Source: Paenibacillus chondroitinus NBRC 15376 (GTDB taxonomy: Bacteria > Bacillota > Bacilli > Paenibacillales > NBRC-103111). From it: a DNA stretch of 64,000 bases. Under the pieces are notes generated by a model. It was not told the origin of the DNA, made no database searches, and saw only the letters and a list, made by a program, of their open reading frames with translations. Where the stretch lies: positions 107,490-171,489 of the forward strand of contig NZ_BILW01000014.1 in the NCBI RefSeq assembly GCF_004000765.1. Direction: 5' to 3'. Position 1 is the stretch's first letter. The number at the start of each line of letters is the position of its first letter. The translations under genes and the position numbers were made by a program. Positions 24,733-33,333 of the stretch are shown here, piece after piece.

Positions 24733-25182
24733 ATGGATTGTTGCGCACCATCCAGCAAAGTGGAACCAGTCAAAACCAATTGTCCTTCCTGCGGGGAGAA
24801 GGGTAGAAGTGTTCCTCTGATTACATTAAAGTCTTTGCTCACTGCTTATTCTTTGGAAACTATTGAACCAGATCATACATATGTTTTCTGTCCAAATTCG
24901 TCTTGTAACACCGTTTATTTCAGTGGTACTCATGCACAAACGTTTGAAGAAGATGCCCTGAAAGTACCCGTATTCCAAAAGAACTTTAGCATGAATGTAC
25001 CAGTGTGCTACTGTTTTGATTGGACGAGAGAGCGACTTGCTCAAGCGATTAGCGATAATCAGCGCCCTGTTGACCATATTAAGAGCCATGTCCAGTCGAA
25101 CCGCTGTGGCTGCGAAGTAAACAACCCTCAAGGTGCCTGTTGCCTAGGCAATGTTACCGCGTTTGTAGGGAGTTTAAAATAA
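24733..25182 (+). CDS. CopZ-type N-terminal zinc/2Fe-2S domain metallochaperone-like protein
   Basis: 149 residues with 12 or more Cys: MDCCAPS at the start, CPSCGEKG (near 17), CPNSSCNTVYF (near 57), VCYCFDWTRE (near 95) and CGCEVNNPQGACCLGN (near 128). This pattern matches the zf_CopZ domain of Archaeoglobus CopZ, which binds zinc and a 2Fe-2S cluster and can reduce Cu(II); here the C-terminal HMA half is absent. ATG 24733 fits the AAGGAG at 24716-24721 better than GTG 24721. It follows the histidine kinase by 45 bases and may share its operon, implying copper-linked work. Confidence 0.78.
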   Translation: MDCCAPSSKVEPVKTNCPSCGEKGRSVPLITLKSLLTAYSLETIEPDHTYVFCPNSSCNTVYFSGTHAQTFEEDALKVPVFQKNFSMNVPVCYCFDWTRERLAQAISDNQRPVDHIKSHVQSNRCGCEVNNPQGACCLGNVTAFVGSLK

Positions 25183-25228
25183 AGAACCAAGATGTATTAG
25201 GACAAAATAAGCTATTAAAGCTGGTGGA

Positions 25229-25462
25229 CTGAACATCGGCTTGCTGGTGCACATGAAGCCAATTAGCTACTTAGCTGGCGTAGCAGCAGAGATGACATTG
25301 TCAAGTAGCGATCTCCGCGTACAGATCCAACTCGTGGTCGCCGCCGGTGCCGCCCTGCTGGTGTTGCTCGTAGCCACGACGCTGGCTGTGTACAAGCCGC
25401 GGGGCTTGACCCGGTACGGGTGGCGTAAGCAGCACGAGCAGCGTAAGGAGTCGCAGCTGTAG
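25229..25462 (+). pseudogene. truncated copy of the DUF2269-like membrane protein gene
   Basis: The frame reads KPISYLAGVAAEMTLSSSDL, then LAVYKPRGLTRYGWRKQHEQ, closely matching the C-terminal 75 residues of the protein encoded at 52247-52771 on the other strand (QPINYLAGVAAETTLSSSDL, LAVYKPRGMTPYGQRKQHEK). The N-terminal 100 residues are missing and no ribosome site precedes it. The similarity continues past the stop. The segment is visibly GC-richer than its neighbours. Confidence 0.8.
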
Positions 25463-25740
25463 GTGCAGCGACTCCTGTGCCTCGACCGAGCGAACCCTGT
25501 CCTAACCTTGCTGAAGTGACGACGACTTAGGAGAGCAACAATGCGAGGCTGAGGACTGTCTGGCGGGGTTCACTCGTTTTTTTGCAGTCCCAACCTGAGG
25601 TTGGTGGCTTATCACGATGTGCGGTCCTGCCGAGTCTGCGACGAGCGGGGATGTAGCTTGATGGGAGCATGCCTGTTGCCCAATTGATGCATGCCCCCTT
25701 GCTCATCGGCACATAAGTGAGTAAACAACCTATTTATATA
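25463..25740. other. GC-rich non-coding segment, partly duplicated
   Basis: The first 70 bases match sequence downstream of the gene at 52247 in inverted orientation. The rest (about 25550-25710) is GC-rich with no supported gene and unlike the flanks; it may be an insertion-sequence remnant, but no transposase frame is seen. I could not identify it. Confidence 0.4.
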
Positions 25741-25747
25741 GAAAACA

Positions 25748-25781
25748 GCCGCATTTAACGTAGAAATGCGGCTTCATTTTG
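25748..25781. terminator. hairpin terminator in gene-poor region
   Basis: GCCGCATTT (25748-25756) pairs with AAATGCGGC (25764-25772), followed by TTCATTTTG. The 25780-26120 stretch after it shows only broken minus-strand frames I cannot assign. Confidence 0.6.
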
Positions 25782-26156
25782 TTGAAGGTAACCACTTTAT
25801 TTAGGAGAACACCATTCGGATAAGGTATCCCGTCCAAGTGCATTCACGCGATTAGCATGTGTTTCTTTGGATGCACCAACAATTTGAACTAAGCACTAAG
25901 AAAATACTTTATTTACTTCGAACAATCACGTAACTTTCGTGCACTTTCCAGTGCAATTTGTTTGCTCCATGTACCCATAGAGGGGTAAGGAAAGGCAGGA
26001 CGAATTTATCCAGCTACTGTAATGCCGCTCGAGCCTGGTGTATGTCATTATCAAAAGCGGCACAAATGTAAGTTACAGTACATAACCCAGCAAATTGTTC
26101 AAAACCTGATAAATTACCAACTGAATTTTCTCTAGTATGAAATCATATTATATTAT

Positions 26157-26175
26157 ATACTACATTTTGTAGTAT
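26157..26175. promoter_or_regulatory. BlaI/CopY-like operator dyad
   Basis: ATACTACATTTTGTAGTAT is a perfect 8-3-8 palindrome, 49 bases before the copC-copD start. The best-defined copy in the window and the most direct link to copper. Confidence 0.78.
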
Positions 26176-26224
26176 TAGGTTTGAAAAGAATTTAGTTCCC
26201 CTTAGCTTAGGAGAGAGACTTGTT

Positions 26225-28096
26225 ATGAGAAAGCGATTTACGGTATTTTTTGTGTTTATTTTATTAATGTTTAGCAATAATTTTTCATTTGCTCACTCAC
26301 CGATTGAGCAAATGACACCAAAAGCAGGTGAGGTATTAGAAAAGGCACCTAAGCAAATTGATCTTTGGTTTGAAGATCCTGTCGAACTTTCCAAGGGATC
26401 AATTACAGTGTCAAATGAACAAAACGAGCTCGTATCGGTGGGTAAACCAGAAACTGATCCCAAAGATAAAAGACATGCCTCCATGACACTTTTGCAAGAT
26501 CTCCCTCCAGGGAAATATTCTGTTATTATCGATGTTTTCAGTATTGACGGTCATCAGGTGAAAGAGAACTATCAATTCAATGTAAAAAAAACAACCCTGA
26601 CTCAGGAAGAACAACTTAAAAGGTTCAAGTTGGAGAAATCAAATCCGGAAGATGGAAATATCTTATTATCTTCTCCAGAAGTAATCGATCTTTGGTTTAC
26701 TGATAATACTCAAGTAACCGCATTTGGTCTATTTGATGACCTTGGTAAAACAGTTTCTACAGCAAATCCGGTACAGGATTCAACGAACAAGAAACACTAT
26801 ACAATTAATCTTAAAAAGCAACTGCATAAAGGTACTTACTCGGCTCACTGGTATGCGACCGTTGGCGATTTTGAAAAGAATGGTATATTTTACTTTGCTA
26901 TTCAGGAATATACACCGATTCAAGGCTCCAATGGAATATCAAAGGATTCTTTATTTTCTCATGTGGGTTTTTTACAATTTGCTCATTGGTTTACATTTAC
27001 AGGTGTCTTTTCTCTAGCTGGTGGTTTGTTGTTTCAATTATTTATGGCAAAGGGGACGGGAGACGCTTTAAGGTGGAGGAAATTTTCTTATTTATTTTAT
27101 GGAGTCAGCCTGTTAGGGCTTATTATTGAACTCATTGTCTTTAGGTTGAAAACAATTCATGTACCGTTTCAGGATTTTGTTTCCTATCAGTTTGTTTGGG
27201 TATCAATAATCCAAATAATCACCCTATCTGTTGGGTTTTGGGTTCCCAAAATTACCATGCGAGTATCGACGTTGGTGTTCACTGTCTTACTGTGGGCAAT
27301 TTCTGGGCATTCCTCTATGCCAAGCTACGGAGGAATATCGAGTATGGTGTTAGATGCCTTTCATTTATTGGCAGTAACAGTATGGCTAGGTGGTTTGTTG
27401 GCTATGATTCTTATGCTACCCCGAGAGAATTCTATCGATTGGCTAAGAAAAGTAGGCGGAACGTATTCCAAATGGGCCCTGGCTAGTATATTAATCATTG
27501 TTATCACAGGGGTGTGGATGACAAGCAATTATGTGCCAACGTATAGTATAGAGAGTTTCATTGCGAGTAACTGGGGAAAATTAATTGTTATAAAGATAGT
27601 ACTGTTTATAGTAATACTTTTCATTGGCGTATTGCAACGGAACTATTTAAAGAATCTTACTACTTCTGTGTTACACATATTGAGACAATTGAAAATCGAA
27701 GTTTGTATTGGTGTAATTCTCCTAATTATTGCTTCTGTTCTCATTGATTTGTCTCCAAAGGAAGCAGAGCAAGGTATTTATCCATCAAGTATTACAGCAA
27801 AAGGCGTTAGGGTAGCAGTCGGTATTACACCACTGAAAATTGGCAAAAATGATATGGTCATCCGGTTTGAAAATCAACCTGAATTCAAGAATGTACGTGT
27901 GAAGCTGACAATGCCTCCTGATTCTATCATTGAAAATAATTTGTTCTCACTAGGCAATGGAGAGTATCGTCTTACAGGCAACTTATTGCATGCTGCTGGA
28001 ATTGTTCAATCTCAAATCATAGCCGAGACAAGTATGGGTGAAGAAATCATTTTCCCGTTTGAAATTCGAGTGCCTGGAGTCATGGTCGAGAGCTAA
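26225..28096 (+). CDS. ycnJ: CopC-CopD fusion copper protein (YcnJ-like)
   Basis: 623 residues. A signal peptide ends FSFA so that mature protein starts with His (HSPIEQM), as needed for a CopC copper site; DGHQ (near 99) supplies further ligands. A second CopC-like domain (about 130-230) lacks the DxH motif. Residues 245-525 form about eight helices of the CopD domain with His in the membrane (FAHWF, FHLLAV, GHSSMPS), followed by a C-terminal extracytoplasmic domain. B. subtilis YcnJ of the same layout is implicated in copper uptake. An exact operator dyad precedes it, and a methyltransferase gene follows at 36 bases. Confidence 0.92.
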   Translation: MRKRFTVFFVFILLMFSNNFSFAHSPIEQMTPKAGEVLEKAPKQIDLWFEDPVELSKGSITVSNEQNELVSVGKPETDPKDKRHASMTLLQDLPPGKYSVIIDVFSIDGHQVKENYQFNVKKTTLTQEEQLKRFKLEKSNPEDGNILLSSPEVIDLWFTDNTQVTAFGLFDDLGKTVSTANPVQDSTNKKHYTINLKKQLHKGTYSAHWYATVGDFEKNGIFYFAIQEYTPIQGSNGISKDSLFSHVGFLQFAHWFTFTGVFSLAGGLLFQLFMAKGTGDALRWRKFSYLFYGVSLLGLIIELIVFRLKTIHVPFQDFVSYQFVWVSIIQIITLSVGFWVPKITMRVSTLVFTVLLWAISGHSSMPSYGGISSMVLDAFHLLAVTVWLGGLLAMILMLPRENSIDWLRKVGGTYSKWALASILIIVITGVWMTSNYVPTYSIESFIASNWGKLIVIKIVLFIVILFIGVLQRNYLKNLTTSVLHILRQLKIEVCIGVILLIIASVLIDLSPKEAEQGIYPSSITAKGVRVAVGITPLKIGKNDMVIRFENQPEFKNVRVKLTMPPDSIIENNLFSLGNGEYRLTGNLLHAAGIVQSQIIAETSMGEEIIFPFEIRVPGVMVES

Positions 28097-28131
28097 ATGG
28101 AACGTAGTTTTTTTACAGGAGCGTGCGATTA

Positions 28132-28725
28132 GTGAACTCACTGTTTTCGAAATACTATGACACCTTAATGGGACCGTTAGAGCGGAAATACTTTGCAAGA
28201 ATCAGGGTTGATTTGCTTAAAGAAGCTAGAGGAAATGTTCTTGAAATAGGCTCTGGGACAGGACTGAATTTTGGATATTACACCCATGCTGAAAAAGTGA
28301 CTGCATTAGAACCGAATCCTAAAATGACTAGAAAAGCTTCACAAAGAGCAACTCATGCCACGGTCCCAATCGAAGTAATCTTTGGGAATGCTGAAACTCT
28401 GCCCTTCGAAGATAACACGTTTGATACGATTGTTGGCACTTTAGTACTATGTACAATTCCGGATCCTGAAAAAGCATTAAGCGAAATAAGACGTGTCTGT
28501 AAAAATGACGGAATTGTTCTTTTCTTTGAACATATCCGTTTAAACAATCGATATCTGGGAAAGTTACAGGATTTCTTGACGCCTGTTTGGAGACATCTCT
28601 GTGATGGTTGTCATCTCAATCGAAATTCATCAGACCTCATTAAGCAAATAGGATTTAAAGTAGTAGGGGAGACCCGATACTTTAGAAATATTTGCGTTAC
28701 TGTTATAGCGATAAACAAAAAGTAA
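28132..28725 (+). CDS. class I SAM-dependent methyltransferase
   Basis: 197 residues with motif I VLEIGSGTGLNF (near 37), motif II ALEPNP, and a motif IV-like TLVLCTIPDPEKAL followed by EHIR. This is the methyltransferase type 11 (UbiE/phospholipid methyltransferase-like) pattern; substrate unknown. GTG 28132 is preferred over GTG 28123 since AGGAG (28117-28121) then has proper spacing. It follows copC-copD closely, so probably shares its operator-controlled transcript. A terminator follows. Confidence 0.82.
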   Translation: MNSLFSKYYDTLMGPLERKYFARIRVDLLKEARGNVLEIGSGTGLNFGYYTHAEKVTALEPNPKMTRKASQRATHATVPIEVIFGNAETLPFEDNTFDTIVGTLVLCTIPDPEKALSEIRRVCKNDGIVLFFEHIRLNNRYLGKLQDFLTPVWRHLCDGCHLNRNSSDLIKQIGFKVVGETRYFRNICVTVIAINKK

Positions 28726-28743
28726 ATGGGAATAATGAATTGA

Positions 28744-28791
28744 CAAAAAAGCTATCCACTCCTTGTTTGGAGTGAATAGCTCTTTTGTTTT
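28744..28791. terminator. bidirectional terminator between convergent genes
   Basis: AAAAAGCTAT-CACTCC pairs with GGAGTG-ATAGCTCTTTT with flanking A and T runs, between the methyltransferase and the convergent deacetylase gene. Confidence 0.82.
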
Positions 28792-28813
28792 ACAACTAGG
28801 TAAGCATGAATTG

Positions 28814-29725
28814 TTATTTTGCCATCCGCTGTTTAACGATGATGTTTTTCAAAATAATTCTCAAATTTCCAATCACGCTTGTTTCTCCATTAAGAATACG
28901 AAGCAGACTGTTTGCGGTAATATCAGCCGAGCCAACGTTTACTCGTTTAATCAACTTGGTCCCAGGTGTATTCAATCCATCTAGACCTGTGAAGTAGTAG
29001 GAGTATCCCAACTGATCTCCGATATCTATAAGGGTTTGATTATACCTTCCATGAGGGAAACAAAAGATCTTATCTTGTATTCCCAGCTTAGATTGTATGA
29101 TTTCTTCTGCCTTCATCAGATCTGCTTTTACTCGTTGTTTGTATTCTTCTTCGGTTTCCATTCTGTTCTTGTCCTTTGAAAAAATCGGATTGGTTAAAGG
29201 AGAAACAGGATTTCCATTTTGATCGACCGAAAAATCATGGGATTTATAAGTATGAGAGTAAAAACCAAACCCATCGTTCTTCATTTCTTGAATCTCATCC
29301 CAGTTCAAAAAAGGGGTTCCGGGATTGGTTCCTAAATAATCTACAATGATGAAATTGGTGGCAGTCATGTTTTGATCTTTTAATGCAGGATAGGCATATT
29401 TATAGAAAGACTCATAACCATCATCAAACGTAATCACTACTGCATCAGGTGGGACTGACATTTTACCATTTAGAAAACTAACGAATTGATCCATAGAAAT
29501 TACATTATAATGATTTGCTTTTAGGGCTGCTAAATGATTTCTAAATGTTTCAGGTGTAATTGTATAATCTGATGCGCTGGGGTCAATGTGGTGGTATTCA
29601 AGAACAGCAACTCGGTTGCTAAAGTGGTATCCACCAGTTTTCCTATAATAGTCATGTAACACTGAATAGAAGAATATGACAAACATGAATGTTACAACTA
29701 TGAATCTTCGCATGTTCTTTTTCAT
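28814..29725 (-). CDS. membrane-anchored polysaccharide deacetylase
   Basis: 303 residues with an N-terminal anchor helix (about 8-25) and a NodB-homology domain. Metal and catalytic motifs visible: AVLEYHHID (near 42), VITFDDGYES (near 97) and FYSHTYKSHD (near 160), with FCFPHGRYNQ (near 247). The layout resembles PdaB/IcaB-like deacetylases acting on peptidoglycan or exopolysaccharide outside the membrane. GGAG is weak upstream of the ATG. It converges on the methyltransferase gene; no operator dyad was seen before it. Confidence 0.87.
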   Translation of the reverse strand: MKKNMRRFIVVTFMFVIFFYSVLHDYYRKTGGYHFSNRVAVLEYHHIDPSASDYTITPETFRNHLAALKANHYNVISMDQFVSFLNGKMSVPPDAVVITFDDGYESFYKYAYPALKDQNMTATNFIIVDYLGTNPGTPFLNWDEIQEMKNDGFGFYSHTYKSHDFSVDQNGNPVSPLTNPIFSKDKNRMETEEEYKQRVKADLMKAEEIIQSKLGIQDKIFCFPHGRYNQTLIDIGDQLGYSYYFTGLDGLNTPGTKLIKRVNVGSADITANSLLRILNGETSVIGNLRIILKNIIVKQRMAK

Positions 29726-29910
29726 TGTTTTTCTCTATCTCCAATTTCTAAGGTGATCTGCTGCTTGTTTGTAAGTTAAAAAAGCGCCTGTTCCAGTTTA
29801 ATTCTTCTTATTATATATTTAAATAGAAAATCAGCTTAATTTAGCATTTTGGCTAAAACCTTACGGTAAAATTTTAGGAGGGAGGCTTCTACTACATTTT
29901 TCTAGATACA

Positions 29911-31086
29911 TTAAACTTTTTCTGCATCATTGATAAGATCCGCAATGATTTCAACCAGGATATCTATAGTGCGATATGATTCAACTAACGTATTTTCAAC
30001 TCCACCGATTTCGATCAAGCTGCTGTTTGGTGAAATGGATTGATTGTATTCGCCATTACCATTCGAATTTTTACCGAAGATTCCTCTTGAAATTCCAGGG
30101 TACTTCTCGTTCAATTTATCGTGAATTTTCTTAGCGAACTCCATGTTTTTCTCCCAGTTTGGATTCTTCTCTCCAACAACAAAATAAATTTGTGCGTAGT
30201 CTTTTTTATTAATGGTTACTGTTGCTTTATCTCTGCCTTGCGAATCACGATGAATATCGAATAAATAGGAAAGCTTGGGATTGGTCGCGAATGCTTCTTT
30301 CACTGTAAGTTTTGAGTATTGATATGATTTTGGATAGGTAAAACCTTTCACCGATGAAGGATAATCCTTGTCTGAATGAGTCGCACTTATTCCAAGCTTA
30401 TCAAAGCTTTCTTTCATGCGCTTTCCAAGCAGAGTTACATTTTTATTGGCATCAAATGCTAAATCAGGATTAGTAATTTTTGTTAACTCAGGAATCCATG
30501 ACTCTCGATTATGGGAATGATATATAAATACAGATTTATTTCCTTTGTTTTCATTAACTTGCTTATTCGGTGCAGGTTCTGAAGGAACAGGGGCAGGAGA
30601 TTCCTCTCTTGTAGAGGAGATTTCGTCTTGTTGAAATACTTTCGCAGGAGGATTATACTCAACAGGTGAAATACTAGTTGCTGCATCACCTCCATATAGT
30701 AAACTTGGTGTTTCTCGCTCCATTCCAGGGATTGCTAAGGCAACCAAGCTTTTCGGATTTTTTGGATTTATACCACTCATAAACTGAAAAAGGAATTTTG
30801 TAATGTTTTTTTGTGAAAAGGTTGAAGTTGACGCTTTTTCTAATTGTGGGACTTGTGTGGTCATCATGTCTATAAAAACTGTAGTAGGGACTGTAGCGGC
30901 GGTTCCGGTTATAGTAGATAAAGGTTCAAAAGAAATTTTGTTTTGAAGGTAAACAAGGGTTCCTACAATGAAAACAACCGAAAAAGTAATGAAAGATAGC
31001 ATAAGATATAACCGTGTGAGTGTCCCTAGACCTTGGAAAAATCGTTTAATTTTATTTGTTTCGACTTCAGCAGTTAGCCATTTCAT
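29911..31086 (-). CDS. spoIIP: stage II sporulation protein P (SpoIIP)
   Basis: 391 residues with an N-terminal membrane anchor (about 28-52), a Pro/Glu-rich linker and the SpoIIP amidase/endopeptidase domain. Conserved segments: FIYHSHNRESWIPEL (near 190), LFDIHRDSQGRD (near 275) and SLIEIGGVENTLVES (near 355), which carry zinc-binding His/Glu. With SpoIID and SpoIIM it removes septal peptidoglycan in engulfment. The start at 31086 is preferred because AAGGAGG then precedes it; the upstream in-frame ATG lies on top of that site. It diverges from the propeller gene at 31278, with an operator dyad between. Paenibacilli often have more than one SpoIIP. Confidence 0.92.
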   Translation of the reverse strand: MKWLTAEVETNKIKRFFQGLGTLTRLYLMLSFITFSVVFIVGTLVYLQNKISFEPLSTITGTAATVPTTVFIDMMTTQVPQLEKASTSTFSQKNITKFLFQFMSGINPKNPKSLVALAIPGMERETPSLLYGGDAATSISPVEYNPPAKVFQQDEISSTREESPAPVPSEPAPNKQVNENKGNKSVFIYHSHNRESWIPELTKITNPDLAFDANKNVTLLGKRMKESFDKLGISATHSDKDYPSSVKGFTYPKSYQYSKLTVKEAFATNPKLSYLFDIHRDSQGRDKATVTINKKDYAQIYFVVGEKNPNWEKNMEFAKKIHDKLNEKYPGISRGIFGKNSNGNGEYNQSISPNSSLIEIGGVENTLVESYRTIDILVEIIADLINDAEKV

Positions 31087-31219
31087 AATATCCTCCTTTT
31101 GCATGAGTAATCTGTTATGAATCTAGTAAATACTCTATGATTAATTTAACCGTAGTAGAACTAAAGATACGTAATGTAGTATTTTCGTGAAACCTCGTTT
31201 GACAAGTACACTAACATAC

Positions 31220-31234
31220 ACTACTATTCGTAGT
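31220..31234. promoter_or_regulatory. BlaI/CopY-like operator dyad between divergent genes
   Basis: ACTACTATTCGTAGT, exact outer arms, 43 bases before the propeller gene and 133 bases from the spoIIP start. Confidence 0.7.
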
Positions 31235-31277
31235 ATAAAATATAGTTCATTAAAAATAGATTTGCGAAGGAGATAAT

Positions 31278-32192
31278 ATGGCTAACAAAAAACATAAAAA
31301 CCATCGTTCTTATTCCAAGAATGGACTCATCCTTTCAGTAGCCTTGCTTTTATTCGTTGGTTTTGCTATATGGGGCGTTATTAGTCAAGCTACTAACAAA
31401 TCCTCTGATGAGTTGAAAGTTGGATCTGCAGCGCATCCTCATGTGTTTAGCTATGCACCTGACGGGAAAACTGTATGGCTGGGTACTCATCTCGGTGTAT
31501 ATCAATGGTTAAATCAAAAATGGATCCGATCAGTGGAGCCTTTGGGTAAAAACGATGTGATGAATATTGAAATTGATCCTTCAAACACTAACACGATCTA
31601 TACTTCTGGTCACGGATTTATTAAGAAATCTGAAGATGGTGGTTCTACATGGAAGAGTATTGAAACAGGTCTGCCCAATCAACCAAAGCCCGACGTCCCA
31701 GACGCACATCTATTAACGATGGACTCCAAAGATTCTAAACATCTATATACAATGATTGCAGGTTCAACAAATACAATGTATGAAAGTAAAGATGGAGGGG
31801 CAAGTTGGTCCAAATTTGGAGCACCCCCATCATCTCCTTATTCGATTGCAGCAGCACCTGATAATGGCAACTCCATATTAGCTGGGGCTGAGCAAGGATT
31901 GTTTCGCTATGACTTGGTAAATGGCACATTGAAGGAGACGAAAATTGGGAATGATCCTGCGTTCCAATTAATTGTATTGTCCAATGGGGATGTTATCGCA
32001 ATGGGGGAAGGAGGATTCACTCGGTCGTCTGATTTAAAGACATGGGTGCCATTTAAAGTCGATTTAAATGGAGAAATGCCTCTGGGGATTAGAGCTTCTA
32101 AAACAGACCCGAACCGGCTTGTCATTGTGACGCAGAAATTACGCTTGATTGAAAGTCAAGATGGAGGAAAAAACTGGAGTGCTGCAAAGTAA
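31278..32192 (+). CDS. membrane-anchored beta-propeller protein (BNR/sortilin-like)
   Basis: 304 residues with a single anchor helix (about 16-38) and no lipobox. Repeated propeller segments are visible: KSEDGGSTWKS (near 114), ESKDGGASWSK (near 171), TRSSDLKTWVP (near 250) and ESQDGGKNWSA at the end, the Asp-box (SxDxGxxW) type. It belongs to the same F510_1955-like family as the lipoprotein at 12602 (AHPHVFSYAPDGKTVWLGTH parallels its N-terminal part). No catalytic residues are assigned. AAGGAG precedes the ATG. An operator dyad lies just upstream. Confidence 0.77.
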   Translation: MANKKHKNHRSYSKNGLILSVALLLFVGFAIWGVISQATNKSSDELKVGSAAHPHVFSYAPDGKTVWLGTHLGVYQWLNQKWIRSVEPLGKNDVMNIEIDPSNTNTIYTSGHGFIKKSEDGGSTWKSIETGLPNQPKPDVPDAHLLTMDSKDSKHLYTMIAGSTNTMYESKDGGASWSKFGAPPSSPYSIAAAPDNGNSILAGAEQGLFRYDLVNGTLKETKIGNDPAFQLIVLSNGDVIAMGEGGFTRSSDLKTWVPFKVDLNGEMPLGIRASKTDPNRLVIVTQKLRLIESQDGGKNWSAAK

Positions 32193-32243
32193 CTACCTTT
32201 TTATTGGAGCCTCGAGGTATCATAAGTGAAGATAATTTTTTCG

Positions 32244-32273
32244 AAAAGGAGCTCTAGAAGCTCCTTTTTTTTG
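32244..32273 (+). terminator. terminator after propeller gene
   Basis: AAAAGGAGCT pairs with AGCTCCTTTT around a short loop, followed by eight T. Confidence 0.85.
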
Positions 32274-32422
32274 CTTATTTAAAGAAACGGCACAAACTAG
32301 GGGGTAATATATTTATGATTACTAATTGTTGTGATAAAACGATTGCCAGATTTATATAGTATAGAATAGTATAATTTAGATATGTTAGGGAGAGATGCAT
32401 TGGTGAGAGAGAGGGGATTAGT

Positions 32423-33319
32423 ATGCAGTATAAAACTAGAAAGATTAGTCGTTTAGGAGCACTATCTATAGTAATTCTTTTGCTACTAACAGCTTGTGAA
32501 CAAACAAGCTTAAGCTCCTCTTATACTTCGAACAAATTGATTGATCCTTCTTTATCAATTGAGAATCAATCAACTTTGCCAAGTACAAGTGGGAAAGTAA
32601 ATCCAAGAGATTTGGTTTTAAAGAACGATGATTCTTCTGTTTTGCCGCAAAAGGGAGACAATAAGGAGATATATGAAACTGGTAAGCCCAAAGAAGAACC
32701 TGTTCTAACTAATTTGATTCATTCCAAAAAAATTTCAACCCTAAAACCGATTTCCTCAGTAGGAAAAGGAGAGGTTGCAATTACTATCGATGACGGTCCA
32801 ACATCACACACTGAAGAACTATTAAAAGTACTCAGAACATACGATGCTAAAGTTACTTTCTTTTTCCTTGGGCAAAATGTATTATCATATCCGCAATCTG
32901 TCACCACTGCAGTATATGATGGTCATGAAATCGGCTATCATTCAAATTCACATCCCAAATTAACAAACATGGATGTTAATAGTCAGGAAAAAGAATTCGA
33001 CATTGGACTAGAAAATATAGAGAAAATTAACCATAATCCAATTACGTTGTTTCGCCCCCCTTACGGTGCGTACAATAATGATACAAAAGTTCTTACAGAA
33101 GATCATAAAATGAAAATGGTTCTTTGGAATGAAGATCCAAGGGACTGGTCAAGCACGGATCCGGCAATGATTACTCAACAAGTTCTTTCGCAGGTTCAGC
33201 AAGGAAGTATTATTGTTCTACATGATCGACCATCTACAATTTCAGCCTTACCGGCAATAATTAAAGGCATCCGAAAAAAAGGGTTGAAACTTGTAACAAT
33301 TTCAAATAACCACAAGTAG
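32423..33319 (+). CDS. polysaccharide deacetylase lipoprotein
   Basis: 298 residues with a lipoprotein signal (LLLLTAC, Cys near 25), a low-complexity linker (25-105) and a NodB domain with all five motifs: AITIDDGPTSHT, EIGYHSNSHP, LFRPPYGAYN, WNEDPRDWSS and IIVLHDRPST. It should be an active metal-dependent peptidoglycan N-acetylglucosamine or N-acetylmuramic deacetylase on the outer membrane face. ATG 32423 follows GAGAGGGG. No operator dyad is seen upstream. It is followed by a squalene/phytoene synthase pseudogene. Confidence 0.9.
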   Translation: MQYKTRKISRLGALSIVILLLLTACEQTSLSSSYTSNKLIDPSLSIENQSTLPSTSGKVNPRDLVLKNDDSSVLPQKGDNKEIYETGKPKEEPVLTNLIHSKKISTLKPISSVGKGEVAITIDDGPTSHTEELLKVLRTYDAKVTFFFLGQNVLSYPQSVTTAVYDGHEIGYHSNSHPKLTNMDVNSQEKEFDIGLENIEKINHNPITLFRPPYGAYNNDTKVLTEDHKMKMVLWNEDPRDWSSTDPAMITQQVLSQVQQGSIIVLHDRPSTISALPAIIKGIRKKGLKLVTISNNHK

Positions 33320-33333
33320 GAGTCTTACGAATA

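Noticed and set aside
24733..25182. Organomercury lyase or mercury-resistance protein
   Set aside because: The Cys pattern and order match the CopZ N-terminal zinc/2Fe-2S domain better, and no mer genes are nearby.
25780..26120. Minus-strand coding remnants (frames such as RVNALGRDTLSEW)
   Set aside because: They look protein-like in short stretches but shift frame and could not be assigned to a family.
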